From Stentor coeruleus (lineage: Eukaryota > Ciliophora > Heterotrichea > Heterotrichida > Stentoridae), in the NCBI GenBank assembly GCA_001970955.1, contig MPUH01000081.1, positions 1-64,000 of the forward strand: a stretch of 64,000 nt of DNA, in the 5' to 3' direction. Every line of letters starts with the position of its first letter. Position 1 is the stretch's first letter. The notes under the pieces are model-generated. The model saw only the letters and a program-made list of their open reading frames with translations. It was not told the origin of the DNA and searched no databases. Positions 52,424 through 63,432 of the stretch are shown here, piece by piece. Position numbers and translations under genes: made by a program.

Positions 52424-54259
52424 TGATCAGGTCGAAATTGTCAAGCATAATATGCTTAACACTGTAATTCCATAAGCAAAAATTAGATATTAACTTGACC
52501 TTATTCCTATTTTTTAAACATTAAATAATGGTCTAATCCATTTAAGTTGTCTAAGCATATATTATAAAGTTTTAAGAATCCGAAATTGCATAGTAAGATT
52601 TATTAACCAAAAAAATCATATATTATAACAATTATCTCTTAGGAAAACTATGTAAAATCTTATTTCGAGTTTTTACTTTAAATTTATAAAACGTGCATAA
52701 GCTATATATTAAGTATTTCTATAAAGTATCTTATTATTTTTAAAATTTATGAACTACTTGTAAAGATTTTATATAGTCAGGCTTATAACTTTATCATGTT
52801 TGTATTAAATTTCAAATTTATTGTTTTGTGTTTTTATTATGAAAAATTTACCCATTTAAAATATTTATATCAAAATGATTTGATTTTTTATATGATGACT
52901 ATCTGATTTAAGTTTTATTTGAAGGAATTATTTGTGATATTTTTATTGTATGGTATAAGTTTTGAAGTGATTGGGGCTGTGTCTAAAAATTAATCTCAAA
53001 TTTTACTAGGAATCAATTAGAGAAGGATGGTAGATTTTTGTTTTTGATGATTTATAGTATATTTTACTAGGAATCTATTAGAGAAGGATGGTAGATTTTT
53101 GTTTTTGATGATTTATAGTATATTTTATAAATTAGGCTTAGTAATGAAGATAAAATTGTAGGGAAATCGATTTTTTCAAATGAACTTTAGGCATTATTTT
53201 TAAATGGTATTACCAAGGAATAAATCCTTTGCTATAAATTTATGATTTATTTTTAGAATTGCCAAGTGATTTAAAAATAACAAAATTTTGGCAATTCCTA
53301 GGTTTTGGGTATTCTTTAATAAATATATATTTGCATTTTATATGAAAATTTATGGAGTTTTCCTGGAGCATAACTAAAAAGCATTCATATAGTCTATAAT
53401 TTGTTTCTGTTAAAAGGATCCGATATTTTAGAAATACCTTCACGATGAAAACTTAAATTTTTCAACTCTATACAGTTTATTTTTTAATTTTAGCTTGAAA
53501 TAGGCTTAAAGGTTTGATTTTTCATATAGACTTATATTTTCACTCATAAAATGTATTTTTTCCATCACATATTAAGTTTACTTTCTACTCTTTCTACAAA
53601 ATTCTTTAACAACAAAAAGTAATATTTAATTCATCACTTAAAAAATATCAGACATTATTCAAAATCATAAAACTCATATTTAACTCAATAGAAAAAATTA
53701 CTAAACCTATCCAAATCAAATTACTTTTAATCAGTGTATCTAAAACTTATGCCTATTTTAAATCCCATATAAATCTGTTTGAATATTTTCAGATATAAGC
53801 ACATTGCAGAAATCCTTATAACATATCAAAATATCATCATAAAATCAAAAATCATTTCACACTTAAAAAGCATATTTTCCCCTTTTGTATATTAAAATTT
53901 CTTTTTACTCTTTAACAGCCTAAGTTTATTCACAAGAAATTAAATCTTTCCACTAAACTGTTTTTTCTTCTTCCTCCAATAATATATTCATTATTTTAAC
54001 AAAGAGATGCTAAAAATAAAAATTATCCCTTGATATAATTTTAATATAATATTTCTGATATCTGAGTTTAAAATTTGCTTCTAAAAACTAGTCTGTAAAT
54101 TAAAATCCTAAGGTTATTTAGTTTGTTTATATGATTTCTTTAGCTTAAATCAAAGCTAAAATGTATTTCTTATATTTTATCATTAGTTCTATTGAGTAAA
54201 TCAGTAAAAGCTCAGAAAAGCTGTTTTTTTTTATATTGGGATTCTATTGAAGTTATAGA
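52424..54259. other. 1.8-kb AT-rich spacer
   Basis: Holds a 61-bp tandem doublet at 53001-53122. Positions 53560-53960 are C-rich and G-poor (3' flank of the minus-strand PB1 gene). The 67-codon minus frame at 53240-53443 has no supporting feature. Confidence 0.55.
53001..53122 (+). repeat. 61-bp tandem repeat, two copies
   Basis: Unit starting ttttactaggaatc at 53001-53061 and 53062-53122, with one difference (caatt/ctatt). No N between copies. Confidence 0.85.
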
Positions 54260-54526
54260 TTATCTTATTGCTGATGACTTTTTAAAAAGTAGGGTTTCTG
54301 ATTTTAAGACTTCTAATTTTATAAAAGAACTATGTACACTTAAAGCTTCTTGATATTCCTCCTGGCTCATAATAGTAATCACATGATTTTCATTAATTCT
54401 ATATCTAAAGCATGGGTTTGCAATATCAAAAAGCTCCTTAGCCTTTTCTTTTACTTTCTCTAAGCTTTCAGGAGCTTTTCCAATCCTCCTTATTTCTTCG
54501 CCGAGCTGTAGCTTTAATCTTATCAT
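54260..54526 (-). CDS. Small PB1-domain protein
   Basis: An 88-residue protein that is nearly all one PB1 domain: MIRLKLQLGEEIRRIGKAPE provides strand 1 with the Lys/Arg face, then a helix (LEKVKEKAKELF), CFRYRINENHVITIMSQEEY as the OPCA-like loop, and a final IKLEVL strand. The acidic OPCA residues (D-x-D) are mostly absent (INENHV), while basic residues of strand 1 are kept, so it would be a type-B (basic-face) partner. PB1-only proteins act as adaptors pairing with kinases or autophagy receptors. Partner unknown. TAA stop. Confidence 0.75.
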   Translation of the reverse strand: MIRLKLQLGEEIRRIGKAPESLEKVKEKAKELFDIANPCFRYRINENHVITIMSQEEYQEALSVHSSFIKLEVLKSETLLFKKSSAIR

Positions 54527-54667
54527 TTTTAACTTTCCAGATAAAATTTATAAATATTCTACTTCAAATCCGAAACTAAAAATATCAGAAATCTCTATAT
54601 CCATAATACGAAAACCCAAAATTTTCCACAAAACAAAAAAAATTCCATAATAATCCAAATGAACTTA

Positions 54668-56113
54668 TGAACCGGGGACAAGAAATTTTAGTAAAGTCCG
54701 TAGACATAACAGAAAATAAAAAAGACTAAATTATTGTACATGAATACGATAATCCTGAAGAATTAGCTAAAAACTTCATAAGCGGTGCAATTTAAACCTG
54801 AAACTTGTCACATTTCTAGCAGAAGAAATTATAAGCAACCTTTCCGACCTAGCAACTTCATAAAACCCTAAATCTGAAAATTTTTAAAACCCAATACTAT
54901 TTTTTCCCTTAAAAAAACAAATAAGAACTTTAATGCCTCAAAAATATCATCAATCAGAGTACTATGACAACTTTTCTTATAAAAACTATGGAGAAAAACT
55001 CTATGAAAAAGGTCTGCGGAAACTTAAACAAAATTAAAACCAAAAAATAAGCATTAAAAAACTGTATCGAGCAAGAAAAAGATAAAAACTAACTTTTCAA
55101 CCTAAAATAAACCCAGTGTCAAACATACTTGCTCAAAGAATGAGTAACAGATTATCTGATAGTCAACAATAGCCCGGGTTCATGTAGAATGTAAAGCAGA
55201 AGAGCTCTCAGAATGTACTTTTGTCCCTAAAATTAACCTAAACAGCGCAAAAATCCTGAATTATAAATAAAGACCAAGTTCGAAAAGGTTTCAAGATTTG
55301 TATGAGGATTTTATAATAAGAAAGTATAAACAAAAGTTGTTGCAAAAACAAACAGAGTTCAATTTTAAACCAGAAATCCTTAGTAATCATAATGTGAACT
55401 CTAATGGGGAAAAACTTTATAGTAAAAACCTTTAGATGAACTTGATAATTCTTACGAGGATGAATAAAATCTAAATACTGGACAAGAGTTGTTTATTCCA
55501 AAAATTAATAAGGGGAAATATAGTAGAATTAGAGAGTTACCTATTGGATAACATTTGTATAGCCAGAGAAAAGATGGATTTGAAAATGAGGAGGTGCTAA
55601 ATTCTGGGCCGAGTTTGGAGCTAAGAAAAGGTCAGAGGAGTTGCCAAAAAGAGCGAAAAGGAATAGGTATTATGAGATATTCCAACAAATGAACCCAGAT
55701 GATCAAGGATTTATTTATTATGAAACTGTTGACCATAGATATATTGAGCCTTTAGTTTACAAGCTCATGGGTCAGATGTTAGATGTATGTAGCGAAGAAA
55801 TAGAATCATTAGACTTTGAAATCTTCAGTGGAAGTCTAGACAACCTTATTAAAATCCTATCTCCCGATGAAAGGAATGTTTTTCTTATACATAAACATAA
55901 CAAAAAAGACTCACAATAGAGTTTAATAAAAAAGTCCTACTCAATCATCGAAATGGATGGTTTTACTCAAGGCAGATTGAAAAAAAGTCAACCATCTAAG
56001 CAAGACTAGAACTAGAAAAAGATAGATAAAAAAAGCAAAGAAATGAACTAGACGGGTGTACTTTTTATCCTCAAACCACACCATATAGAACTTTTGGTAG
56101 GCATCAAAACTAA
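54668..56113 (+). pseudogene. Heavily decayed gene of an EF-hand-like / FxPKIN-repeat protein
   Basis: A continuous series of coding-like blocks in changing frames. It starts with an ATG block (MNRGQEILVKSVDITENKKD, then EYDNPEELAKNFIS), then LAEEIISNLSDLATS. Repeats follow of the form (L/C)TF-x-PKIN (LTFQPKINPVSN, CTFVPKINLNSAK, ELFIPKINKGKYS). Next come KRFQDLYEDF and a block at 55641-55919 that looks like a degenerate EF-hand (YYEIFQQMNPDDQGFIYYE). The last block, DGCTFYPQTTPYRTFGRH, ends at a TAA. At least six frame changes and about eight in-frame stops are present. The layout is that of common ciliate cytoskeleton-associated proteins, but no functional copy is in the window. Confidence 0.75.
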
Positions 56114-56190
56114 TTATTATATAAACTTCTACTATATGACAATATCTTTACATCCACCTAGAATTTATTCTAAACATAAACTTTAAACTA

Positions 56191-57435
56191 TTATTGATAA
56201 GGATCACAAGGCCCTAAAATATAATAATAACATAAAAATATCTTTTCCGATACCGGGGGAATAGAAATTGTGCATTTTCTAGACTTAAGGATAATAAACC
56301 TATTATTAACCAAAGTCATTGGAATATTATTGATTTCTATAATATTATTTGATGAATTTGATATAACATAAATGCATGTTATTTTACATCCTGTATCTTC
56401 TTTTCCAAAACCACTATCCGAGTGAGGCTTATGAAAAGTTCCTTGAGAAAAGCAATCCAAACACATACTATCAATAATCTGCAGACCCAATTTAGTCTTT
56501 TTATTCAACTCAAAAGGTAGTGAAAAATAAACATCGCTGATTTTCTTCAAGTTTTTACAATACGATAAAGTCAAATGCAATGGACTTTCATGTTTACCCC
56601 CAACAGCAGCATCAATAATATCTTTTTTAACCCACAGCATTTTATCAGTTCTAATATTTTTGATTTTCTGTTGCATTATTTCTTCGAATCTCCCATCGAA
56701 ATCTAAGGTTTCAGCCTCAGCGAAAAGTCCATGAGCAGTATCATAATCGAAAAAATCATCAACATAAGCTAAATCATTTTCCATCAACCCTTGTATAGTG
56801 TCGATTCCAAGAATATTTAATTCAGTATTAACATTTTCTTTATAACCAGAAGGATAAGCTAATAACATTGGTTGTTTACTAAAACTTTCTTCTTCTTTTC
56901 TATATTTACCATTAACTTCTGTAACTAATCTTCTTGATATAGCTTCATCAAAAACTTGTTCAAGAACTTTTTTTTCAGTTTCTGTATCCCAAACTAATCC
57001 ATCTTGTTTACCTTTGATTTTGATTTTTTCAAAAATCTCTGAGGTTTGGTTAATAAAACTTGGGATTAATGTGTAAAGATAACTTCTTGATGTCACTTCA
57101 GAAACTAGTCTTTCTAAGGAAGTTGTGTTTTCATTGAGTTCTATTGAATGATGTTTGTGTCCACAGCCTCCTCCATGAGTTTTTTCTTTGAATTTTTGAG
57201 CAGCACTACGATCTATGAGGTAGATGATTTTATGTACATCTAAATGCTCTATGAATAATTCTAAAAACTCTTCGACTAGGGCTGGAGGCCATTCTATGAG
57301 GTTTTCATCGTTGCAAACTGGTTTGTGAGTGTTCCAATGAAGTTTTTGACAGTTTTGAGTACAGTATGATGATCTGTGACATTTACTACATTGAGATAGT
57401 TTTGTATCTGACTTGTAACAATATGCACAGTTCAT
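56191..57435 (-). CDS. MYND zinc-finger protein, 414 residues
   Basis: Residues 3-41 form a MYND finger: CAYCYKSDTKLSQCSKCHRS, then YCTQNCQKLHWNTHKPVC, with all seven Cys and the His/His/Cys end. After it comes an IDRSAAQKF segment and a His/Gly patch (GGGCGHKHHS, ~residues 89-98). A long alpha/beta region without recognised domain follows, with clusters of Cys/His near 330-355 (SMCLDCFSQGTFHKPHSDSG) that could bind metal. No SET domain motif is apparent. MYND fingers bind proline-rich peptides and occur in regulatory scaffolds. It is convergent with the pseudogene to its left (77 bp apart). TAA stop. Confidence 0.75.
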   Translation of the reverse strand: MNCAYCYKSDTKLSQCSKCHRSSYCTQNCQKLHWNTHKPVCNDENLIEWPPALVEEFLELFIEHLDVHKIIYLIDRSAAQKFKEKTHGGGCGHKHHSIELNENTTSLERLVSEVTSRSYLYTLIPSFINQTSEIFEKIKIKGKQDGLVWDTETEKKVLEQVFDEAISRRLVTEVNGKYRKEEESFSKQPMLLAYPSGYKENVNTELNILGIDTIQGLMENDLAYVDDFFDYDTAHGLFAEAETLDFDGRFEEIMQQKIKNIRTDKMLWVKKDIIDAAVGGKHESPLHLTLSYCKNLKKISDVYFSLPFELNKKTKLGLQIIDSMCLDCFSQGTFHKPHSDSGFGKEDTGCKITCIYVISNSSNNIIEINNIPMTLVNNRFIILKSRKCTISIPPVSEKIFLCYYYILGPCDPYQ

Positions 57436-57946
57436 ATTATAAGAAAAAAAAATGTATGGGTTTTATTCAGAGATTATTGAATGATTATTTAAGCTGGGAT
57501 GGGTTTGGCTAATATTGGGGAGGATTTTTTTTTGGTGTAATTTTCAGGAAATGCTGTTGGAAAATTATGGGTTGGGATAGTTTTTGTTGTGGATTTTAAG
57601 GTAAAATTTGCTATTTTTTTTTGCTGGCAATGAATATTTATAGCAATCTAAGTCACTTGAAATTCATTTTAAATACCAGAAAAACTTTATTTCAAATATC
57701 GTTAAACTCTTANGGAAGTTAGAATTTTGGTTTTATGGTAGAGAATTTGCATAAGTCACTTGAAATTCATTTTAAATACCAGAAAAACTTTATTTCAAAT
57801 ATCGTTAAACTCTTAAAGCTTTTTATCACAAAGTTGATGATTTTGGTTTAGAAAATTTATACATCAAAAAGTTATTATATTTATTAGGCTAGATTATAAA
57901 GTAAAAATACATATAAGATTATACAGTTAAAAGCAATTAGTTTAGT
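57436..57946. other. Spacer with an N-linked 64-bp doublet
   Basis: The N at 57713 is preceded by a 64-bp sequence (57649-57712) that recurs at 57752-57815 after 38 bp of unrelated sequence (57714-57751). The left part (57470-57600) is G-rich, the 5' flank of the MYND gene. Confidence 0.7.
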
Positions 57947-58120
57947 CTATTCTTTTTTAGATTCAGAGCATTCACTTGCTTCATTTTGTTCTTCACCAAC
58001 AGTATAAAGACGTTGAGTTTGTTTTTGCAGAGCTTTTAATTCAAAGATCCCTAAGTTTATGTCAGACTCAAGTGTTTTGACTTCATATTTTTCATTAGGC
58101 ACGCAGAAATAGCAACCCAT
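57947..58120 (-). CDS. MGC micro-protein 4 (57 residues)
   Basis: A 57-residue minus-strand frame starting MGCYFCVPNEKYEVKTLESD: Gly2 for myristoylation, Cys3 and Cys6 for palmitoylation. The rest is helical and Gln/Glu-rich (FELKALQKQTQRLYTVGEEQ), ending in an acidic/basic tail. It does not share the C-terminal motif of MGC1-3, so it may be a separate lipidated micro-protein. Balanced amino-acid use against AT-rich surroundings supports coding. TAG stop. Confidence 0.55.
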   Translation of the reverse strand: MGCYFCVPNEKYEVKTLESDINLGIFELKALQKQTQRLYTVGEEQNEASECSESKKE

Positions 58121-59551
58121 TAACTTAAATAAACTTATAATTTTGAACTTGATAAATTTTATAGTTTCTAATAGTTGTATAATTAATAAATTTGATAAAA
58201 ATGCATAAGTATTGCTTGAACTAATAATCTATAATTAATATGTTATAAAGCTAATCCATGATTTAAAAGATATTTGTAAAATTATTCAAAATTATTTTTG
58301 ATGAAAATAATTTGAGTAATTTCTTAGTTTTGTAAATGATAGTAATATAAATTAAATATACGCATGCTTGAGATTTGTTTAAAATCGAATATATAATGCT
58401 AAGCTTTTGACATGAAATTTATATAAAAATGTTATAAATTGTATTAGTCTTACTATAAGTAATATTGAAGATTAAATCAATAATAATATTTGATATATTC
58501 CTGTATTCAATTATCTTAAACTTATAAAATAAGATTATTAATCAAGTAATTTTATTTATTCTAATCAGATAACGAATTATTATAAACATTAAAATTCATC
58601 TTGAATAAATTACAAGAACAATGCATAACCCCAAACGTACTGCATATATTTTTAAACTATATACATTTTTTTCATCAGCCTCTTATGTTTTCACTGGTAT
58701 CATTACTCTTTTCTCCTCACCTAGCCTAATAGTCAAAGTTTTTTTCACTCAAAACATCTGAAAACTTCATACATCAGTCTCCTAACAATAATATTTCAAA
58801 TCCTTTTAACCTCTAAAAAAAAATCATATTTTCCCTCATAAAATTTCAAAAACCTTTTCTTATCCCTCACAAGCACTTTTTTTCCAATACCAAATTTTCA
58901 AACTTTAATTTTTTCATCTAAAATTGCATTATATTTTTAATTTTACTAAAAAGAAAAACTCAAAACTTTTATCAGAATTACTTAATTAATTATAATAAAA
59001 TATTAGCATTGCTTGGCAAAGTTTTATTTTTAGTTTTTTTATATAACCTAATAAGCTCGTGGCATGTAAAACTTTAGCAGCATCACTTTATTCATATTGG
59101 AGAATTTCTTCATTAAAAATATCTCCACAACAAAGCAAAGCGTTTTATTCTAAGAACTTTAGTGATAAATTTTTAATATTTTAGTATGTTTAGCAAGTCC
59201 TTCAAGTATTGTATTTTTACTAGTTCCAAGAAGGTTTTAACCCATACCACTAGTTAATTTTTCAATCAGTTCCCAAGTTGTCTATAAAATAATTTTATAA
59301 TTATTATCTTAAATCTTATCATAAATTTAACCACCTCTTAAGCTTTTCTTATCTAAAAACTCAAAATTTTACCATAACCCTTCCATAATTTAATTTTAAT
59401 CTCCACAACCAAAACCTCCTATAAAATTATTTCTCTTATCTCACATAAAATTCCTTATCCACCCACAAACCCATATACCAATCTAGTCCAAATCCAAGCC
59501 TATAAATCTATTAATATAATCAAAAAATTTAATATCAAAAATAATCAGTCT
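58121..59551. other. 1.4-kb AT-rich spacer
   Basis: The right half (58640-59540) is C-rich and G-poor, the 3' flank of the minus-strand gene ending at 59552. No gene or repeat recognised. Confidence 0.6.
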
Positions 59552-61129
59552 TTACTTGAAATGTCTAGTCAACGACTTATTAACTTCACTTGGGTTGATT
59601 AAATTATACTTAATTTCTCTCTGTTTTTTCTCAATTTTCGACTTATAAGCATTAGCCATTTCTATATAAGTATTAATCCTGAACTTTTGATTCAAAAGCA
59701 CAAGTATAGGTTTTTTAACCTGTTTCATCATAACCAAGTGTTCTTTGCTGTTTTGCTCCTGGTTTTTCAAATTCTTCAATGTTTGTGCATATATTCTTCT
59801 CTCTTTAGCATAATCAGTAAAAGTATCTTTCATAAACCTCTTAATAAACTTTTCTTTAATCAAACTTGGCATAATATAAATCCTATCAATAGTCATACTT
59901 CTATGTATTTTTTCATTAATCCTAGTCTTTTGTATACTTTCTAAAGTCCTCTCCCACAACATCCCTAAAACCAGTTTCCGAGCTTTGCTTATTTTCTTCA
60001 TATTCCTTATATTCCTCTGAATCATCACAATATTTTTTTTCCATTTTGCCATCAAATGTATTATCACAGGCATGTCTCGGGACTTATCGAAAATCCCTTG
60101 AATCATTTTTTTCTTAGTCAAAATATCATTTTCAGCGTATTTTTCAAAAGGTACACTCAAATTCATTATCCTTCTTGTGACAATTTTCTTCCTAACTACA
60201 CTCAAAAGTAATAAAAAACGAGCTAAATATCTTGTCATTAAAGTAAATTTCCTTAATATCCTCCCACTACGAATCCTCCGAGCTTTTCTAACATACCCTG
60301 CTAATCTTAAAATTGTCATCATCCCAACAGATGATATATAAGCAGCCCAAGATATTTGGACAATAAAAACTTCTTCTTTAGTCATCCTCCATTCGAATTT
60401 CCTAAGTTTTTCTGAGAGTTTATAAGACTTATCACACTTTTGTTTTACGTCGATTGCTTGTTTTTTGATTTTCGCATATTTTTCTTTAAGTTTAAAATAA
60501 TTTATTTTCGAAGCTAACTCTTCACGGATTTGCTGAGGGTTTATAGCTAAGAGTTTGTTTTTTCTAATAATAGTATCTTCTACTAAAGAACTTTTGCGTT
60601 TGTATATAGATTCAATTGTATGCATTGTATGGGCAATTGGTGTATGCAGTCTAGGGATATTAGAAAACTCATAAGTCTCTAATCTACTAGAAATAACAGA
60701 TTTATAAGTCCCAGGGCCAACTTTTTCTTCAGTCTCGGAAATAACTTTAAATCTATTTGATGCTGGATATGCAGCTTGGGCTTTAGGGTATCTTTTTATC
60801 CTTAGTTTGAGCTGGTTTATAATAAAATTCAGTTTCTTATTTTTTATAGGTTCTTCTATTGTCTTTTCTATAATAGTACTGCTTCTCTTATTAGCCACCT
60901 CACTTTCAGCATCAACTTTTGGCAGTTGTTCATAACTATCACATAATCTTTCTAAATCATTTAACAGAGTTAAGCATTTTTCGTTTATTTGAGATGTATC
61001 TTCAGCGATTGAAGTTTTTTGGCCTAGTTTCGGAAGTCTCTTTATTGCTGTTTTTTTAGATGTCCTAAATTCGTCATGGTAAAATCGCATTTTTGATGAG
61101 ATTTTTTCTGAGATTTCTGTTTTGTCCAT
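59552..61129 (-). CDS. Basic coiled-coil protein with IQ motif and one PG-rich (SHIPPO-like) turn
   Basis: A 525-residue protein, intact, TAA stop. The first ~110 residues are charged and helical. Around 130-145, ETEEKVGPGTYKS matches a single sperm-tail PG-rich (x-PGP-x-Y) repeat of axoneme-associated proteins. The long middle (about 190-400) is very basic and helical. IVMIQRNIRNMKKISKAR (about 371-388) fits an IQ calmodulin/centrin-binding motif (IQ-x-x-x-R-x-x-x-x-K/R). The C-terminus is again helical and Lys-rich. Together this points to a microtubule- or centrin-associated cortical/ciliary protein (inference). It shares a 73-bp divergent promoter with the next gene. Confidence 0.7.
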   Translation of the reverse strand: MDKTEISEKISSKMRFYHDEFRTSKKTAIKRLPKLGQKTSIAEDTSQINEKCLTLLNDLERLCDSYEQLPKVDAESEVANKRSSTIIEKTIEEPIKNKKLNFIINQLKLRIKRYPKAQAAYPASNRFKVISETEEKVGPGTYKSVISSRLETYEFSNIPRLHTPIAHTMHTIESIYKRKSSLVEDTIIRKNKLLAINPQQIREELASKINYFKLKEKYAKIKKQAIDVKQKCDKSYKLSEKLRKFEWRMTKEEVFIVQISWAAYISSVGMMTILRLAGYVRKARRIRSGRILRKFTLMTRYLARFLLLLSVVRKKIVTRRIMNLSVPFEKYAENDILTKKKMIQGIFDKSRDMPVIIHLMAKWKKNIVMIQRNIRNMKKISKARKLVLGMLWERTLESIQKTRINEKIHRSMTIDRIYIMPSLIKEKFIKRFMKDTFTDYAKERRIYAQTLKNLKNQEQNSKEHLVMMKQVKKPILVLLNQKFRINTYIEMANAYKSKIEKKQREIKYNLINPSEVNKSLTRHFK

Positions 61130-61202
61130 TATTTAAGACTTTTTTTAATATAAGAAGTTTATAAAGGATGATAAATATTTTAATTGGTTTTTTTAATAAA
61201 TA
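61130..61202. promoter_or_regulatory. 73-bp divergent promoter region
   Basis: The ATGs at 61129 (minus) and 61203 (plus) are separated by only 73 bp of AT-rich DNA, so both 5' UTRs and core promoters must fit there. Unlike other 5' flanks it is too short to show the G-poor/C-poor pattern. Confidence 0.6.
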
Positions 61203-62942
61203 ATGATTCAAAGACATACTAATCCATACCCAAGAGCAAGGCCGAAAGATGGATATATCAACAGATGCCATAGTTCGATGAGTTATGAAAAAGAAAAAGT
61301 CAGGTCGCATACTCAGTCTTTTTATACTGATGATACTTCAAGTTTTAGTCAAGAACTTACTAGGATAGTCCAGAAGTATTGTCCTAATGTTGAATTAAAA
61401 TTTTCATCTGATACTTTAGATGGGGTTCTACAAGGACTTGATGACACTTTTGAAGACATACTTAGGGATATGAAACATCAACTTAAGAAAGAATTCATAC
61501 AAAAGGAGGATTATTTACAAAAAGCTACATCAAACCTAATTAAATACGAAGAGTTACTAGACTTGAAAAAAAAGGAATTCGAAGAACAAGCAATATCCTG
61601 GTCTCAACAACGTGAAGAAGAGTATAACAATATCGAAAATGAGAAAGAGGAAATCCTTATCTTAAAAGCCCGGCTAGAAAAAGAAATTTTAAGTCAGCAA
61701 GAGCGGTTGAATGAGAAAGAGAAAAAAACTTCTAAAATCTTAAACGATTTTGAAGCTATGCATAGTGAAATCATGAAAGAAAAAATCGAAAGCCAAAATA
61801 CCAGGTGGGATATCGAGCAAAAAGTTTTAAAACTTGAAGAAAAACAAGCGATTGTGAACTGGAAAGAAAAAACAATCGAAGAGGACATGAAAAAAATTGT
61901 TGAGGAAAAATCCATGATCGAAAATGAACGTATCGCGAACAGCATATTAAACTACGAACTTTTAAATGCTGGGCCTAGGATTTTTAGAACCAAACGTTCA
62001 TCAAGTATTAACGAAAAAAACAATTTTTCAGTTGACCCTCCGAGTTTTGCAATGAATGACACACGATTCGCAACTGAGGGTATATTAAAAGATGACTCAG
62101 GATATTTTAAAAGAAAAAACAGTTCTTTTTGTTCTTTTAGTAAACCAAGCATTAATGATTCTGATATTGCAACAAAACATGATACATATGCTGATTATGG
62201 TAATGGAAAACTGATAAAAGAAACTGAAAGTCATGATCGAAACCATTTTATGAGAAAAATCAGAGATAGAGAACTTAGAAGTCAAGCTATGAGAGAAAGG
62301 GATAAAGAAATTCGTAGACGTGAAGAAAGCTATGAACGACGTGAACAAGAAAGACGTGAATATGAAAGGAAAAAAAATGAAAAGGCTGAACTGGAAAGAA
62401 GAGAACATGAAAAATTTGATCAAGAAAAATATGAACAGGGACAAAAAGAATATGATAAAAAAGAGTATGAAAAAAGAGAACAAGAGAGGCTTGAAATTGA
62501 AAGAAATGAACAAGAAACAATTGAAAATATCAAAAGAGAACAGGAAAGATTAGAACGTGAGAGGATTGAAAATGAGTTTAAAGAAGAGATTACGAAAAAG
62601 TTTATGGTAAAAGAACGCCAATTAGAAGAAAAACAGATTGAAATGGAATTGTTACAAAAAATGCTCAATGAGGAAAAAGATAAAATTGATCAAGTAAGAG
62701 AGTCTTTGGATAAAGAAAATGAGGATTTACAAGCAGAGAAAATCGCTTTTTATGAAGAAATGATGCAAGAAAGGAAAAAGATTGAAGAGTACTTTTCAGA
62801 TATTGCCTCTAAGACTAATATTTTGAATAGCAGAAGAGAAAAACTTTTGAAAGCAAGGAAAATATTAGAGGATAAAGAAATAATGAAAAAACTAGAAAAA
62901 GATATAACAAAATCGCCGCAGAAAAAAAGTACAAGTAATTAG
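61203..62942 (+). CDS. 579-residue long coiled-coil protein
   Basis: Residues ~1-75 are polar with Arg/Tyr/Ser (MIQRHTNPYPRARPKDGYIN). Residues ~85-245 form a coiled coil, followed by a Ser/Asn/Phe-rich break (~250-345), then a very long charged single helix or coiled coil (~350-575) dominated by E/R/K repeats (EERREQE-type, for example REEQEKYEQGQKEYDKKEY-like heptads). Such proteins are structural parts of basal bodies, cortical fibres or kinetodesmal fibres; no specific family is recognised. Head-to-head with another cytoskeletal-looking gene, which suggests co-expression. TAG stop. Confidence 0.75.
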   Translation: MIQRHTNPYPRARPKDGYINRCHSSMSYEKEKVRSHTQSFYTDDTSSFSQELTRIVQKYCPNVELKFSSDTLDGVLQGLDDTFEDILRDMKHQLKKEFIQKEDYLQKATSNLIKYEELLDLKKKEFEEQAISWSQQREEEYNNIENEKEEILILKARLEKEILSQQERLNEKEKKTSKILNDFEAMHSEIMKEKIESQNTRWDIEQKVLKLEEKQAIVNWKEKTIEEDMKKIVEEKSMIENERIANSILNYELLNAGPRIFRTKRSSSINEKNNFSVDPPSFAMNDTRFATEGILKDDSGYFKRKNSSFCSFSKPSINDSDIATKHDTYADYGNGKLIKETESHDRNHFMRKIRDRELRSQAMRERDKEIRRREESYERREQERREYERKKNEKAELERREHEKFDQEKYEQGQKEYDKKEYEKREQERLEIERNEQETIENIKREQERLERERIENEFKEEITKKFMVKERQLEEKQIEMELLQKMLNEEKDKIDQVRESLDKENEDLQAEKIAFYEEMMQERKKIEEYFSDIASKTNILNSRREKLLKARKILEDKEIMKKLEKDITKSPQKKSTSN

Positions 62943-63432
62943 TATGATAAATATGAATTATGTTTTTGGTTTATTACAATTTGTAAAAGGATTTTATTTA
63001 TAATCAGGGAATTGTAGACTTTCTGGTACATGTTAATAGGTTTAGTTACTACGTCAAAGTTTATAATCACAAACTATATCTTAAGTAAAAAAAATTATCT
63101 TGTCACCCAATAAATCTATCAGTGGGGCTAAAGCATCAAAATAATTTTGGGATAAACTTATCATATAAATCCTTTGAAAATATTCTTTAGTAATTTTCTA
63201 GAAATAAACATAAAATAAACATAAAATAATTAATAAATTCATAACCATCAAGCTTTCATTTTTTCCAAATTTCAACATAAAATCTCTTTAAAACTACAAC
63301 CTAACAAGTTCCAAACCATTTATATACAAAAATTCACCTCATCATTTACACTTAAAAAACTATTCAACCAATTTACCAAAATCCTATCTACAACGCCATA
63401 CTATAATTAATCCTTTAAGATTTAATAATCTC
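62943..63432. other. AT-rich spacer
   Basis: The right half (63240-63420) is C-rich and G-poor, the 3' flank of the minus-strand cyclase. Nothing else seen. Confidence 0.6.

Noticed and set aside
24570-56113. UAA/UAG read as glutamine (Condylostoma- or Tetrahymena-like code) to explain in-frame stops
   Set aside because: Accepted full-length genes terminate at TAA/TAG and use CAA/CAG for Gln; the interrupted regions also carry frameshifts, which points to decay.
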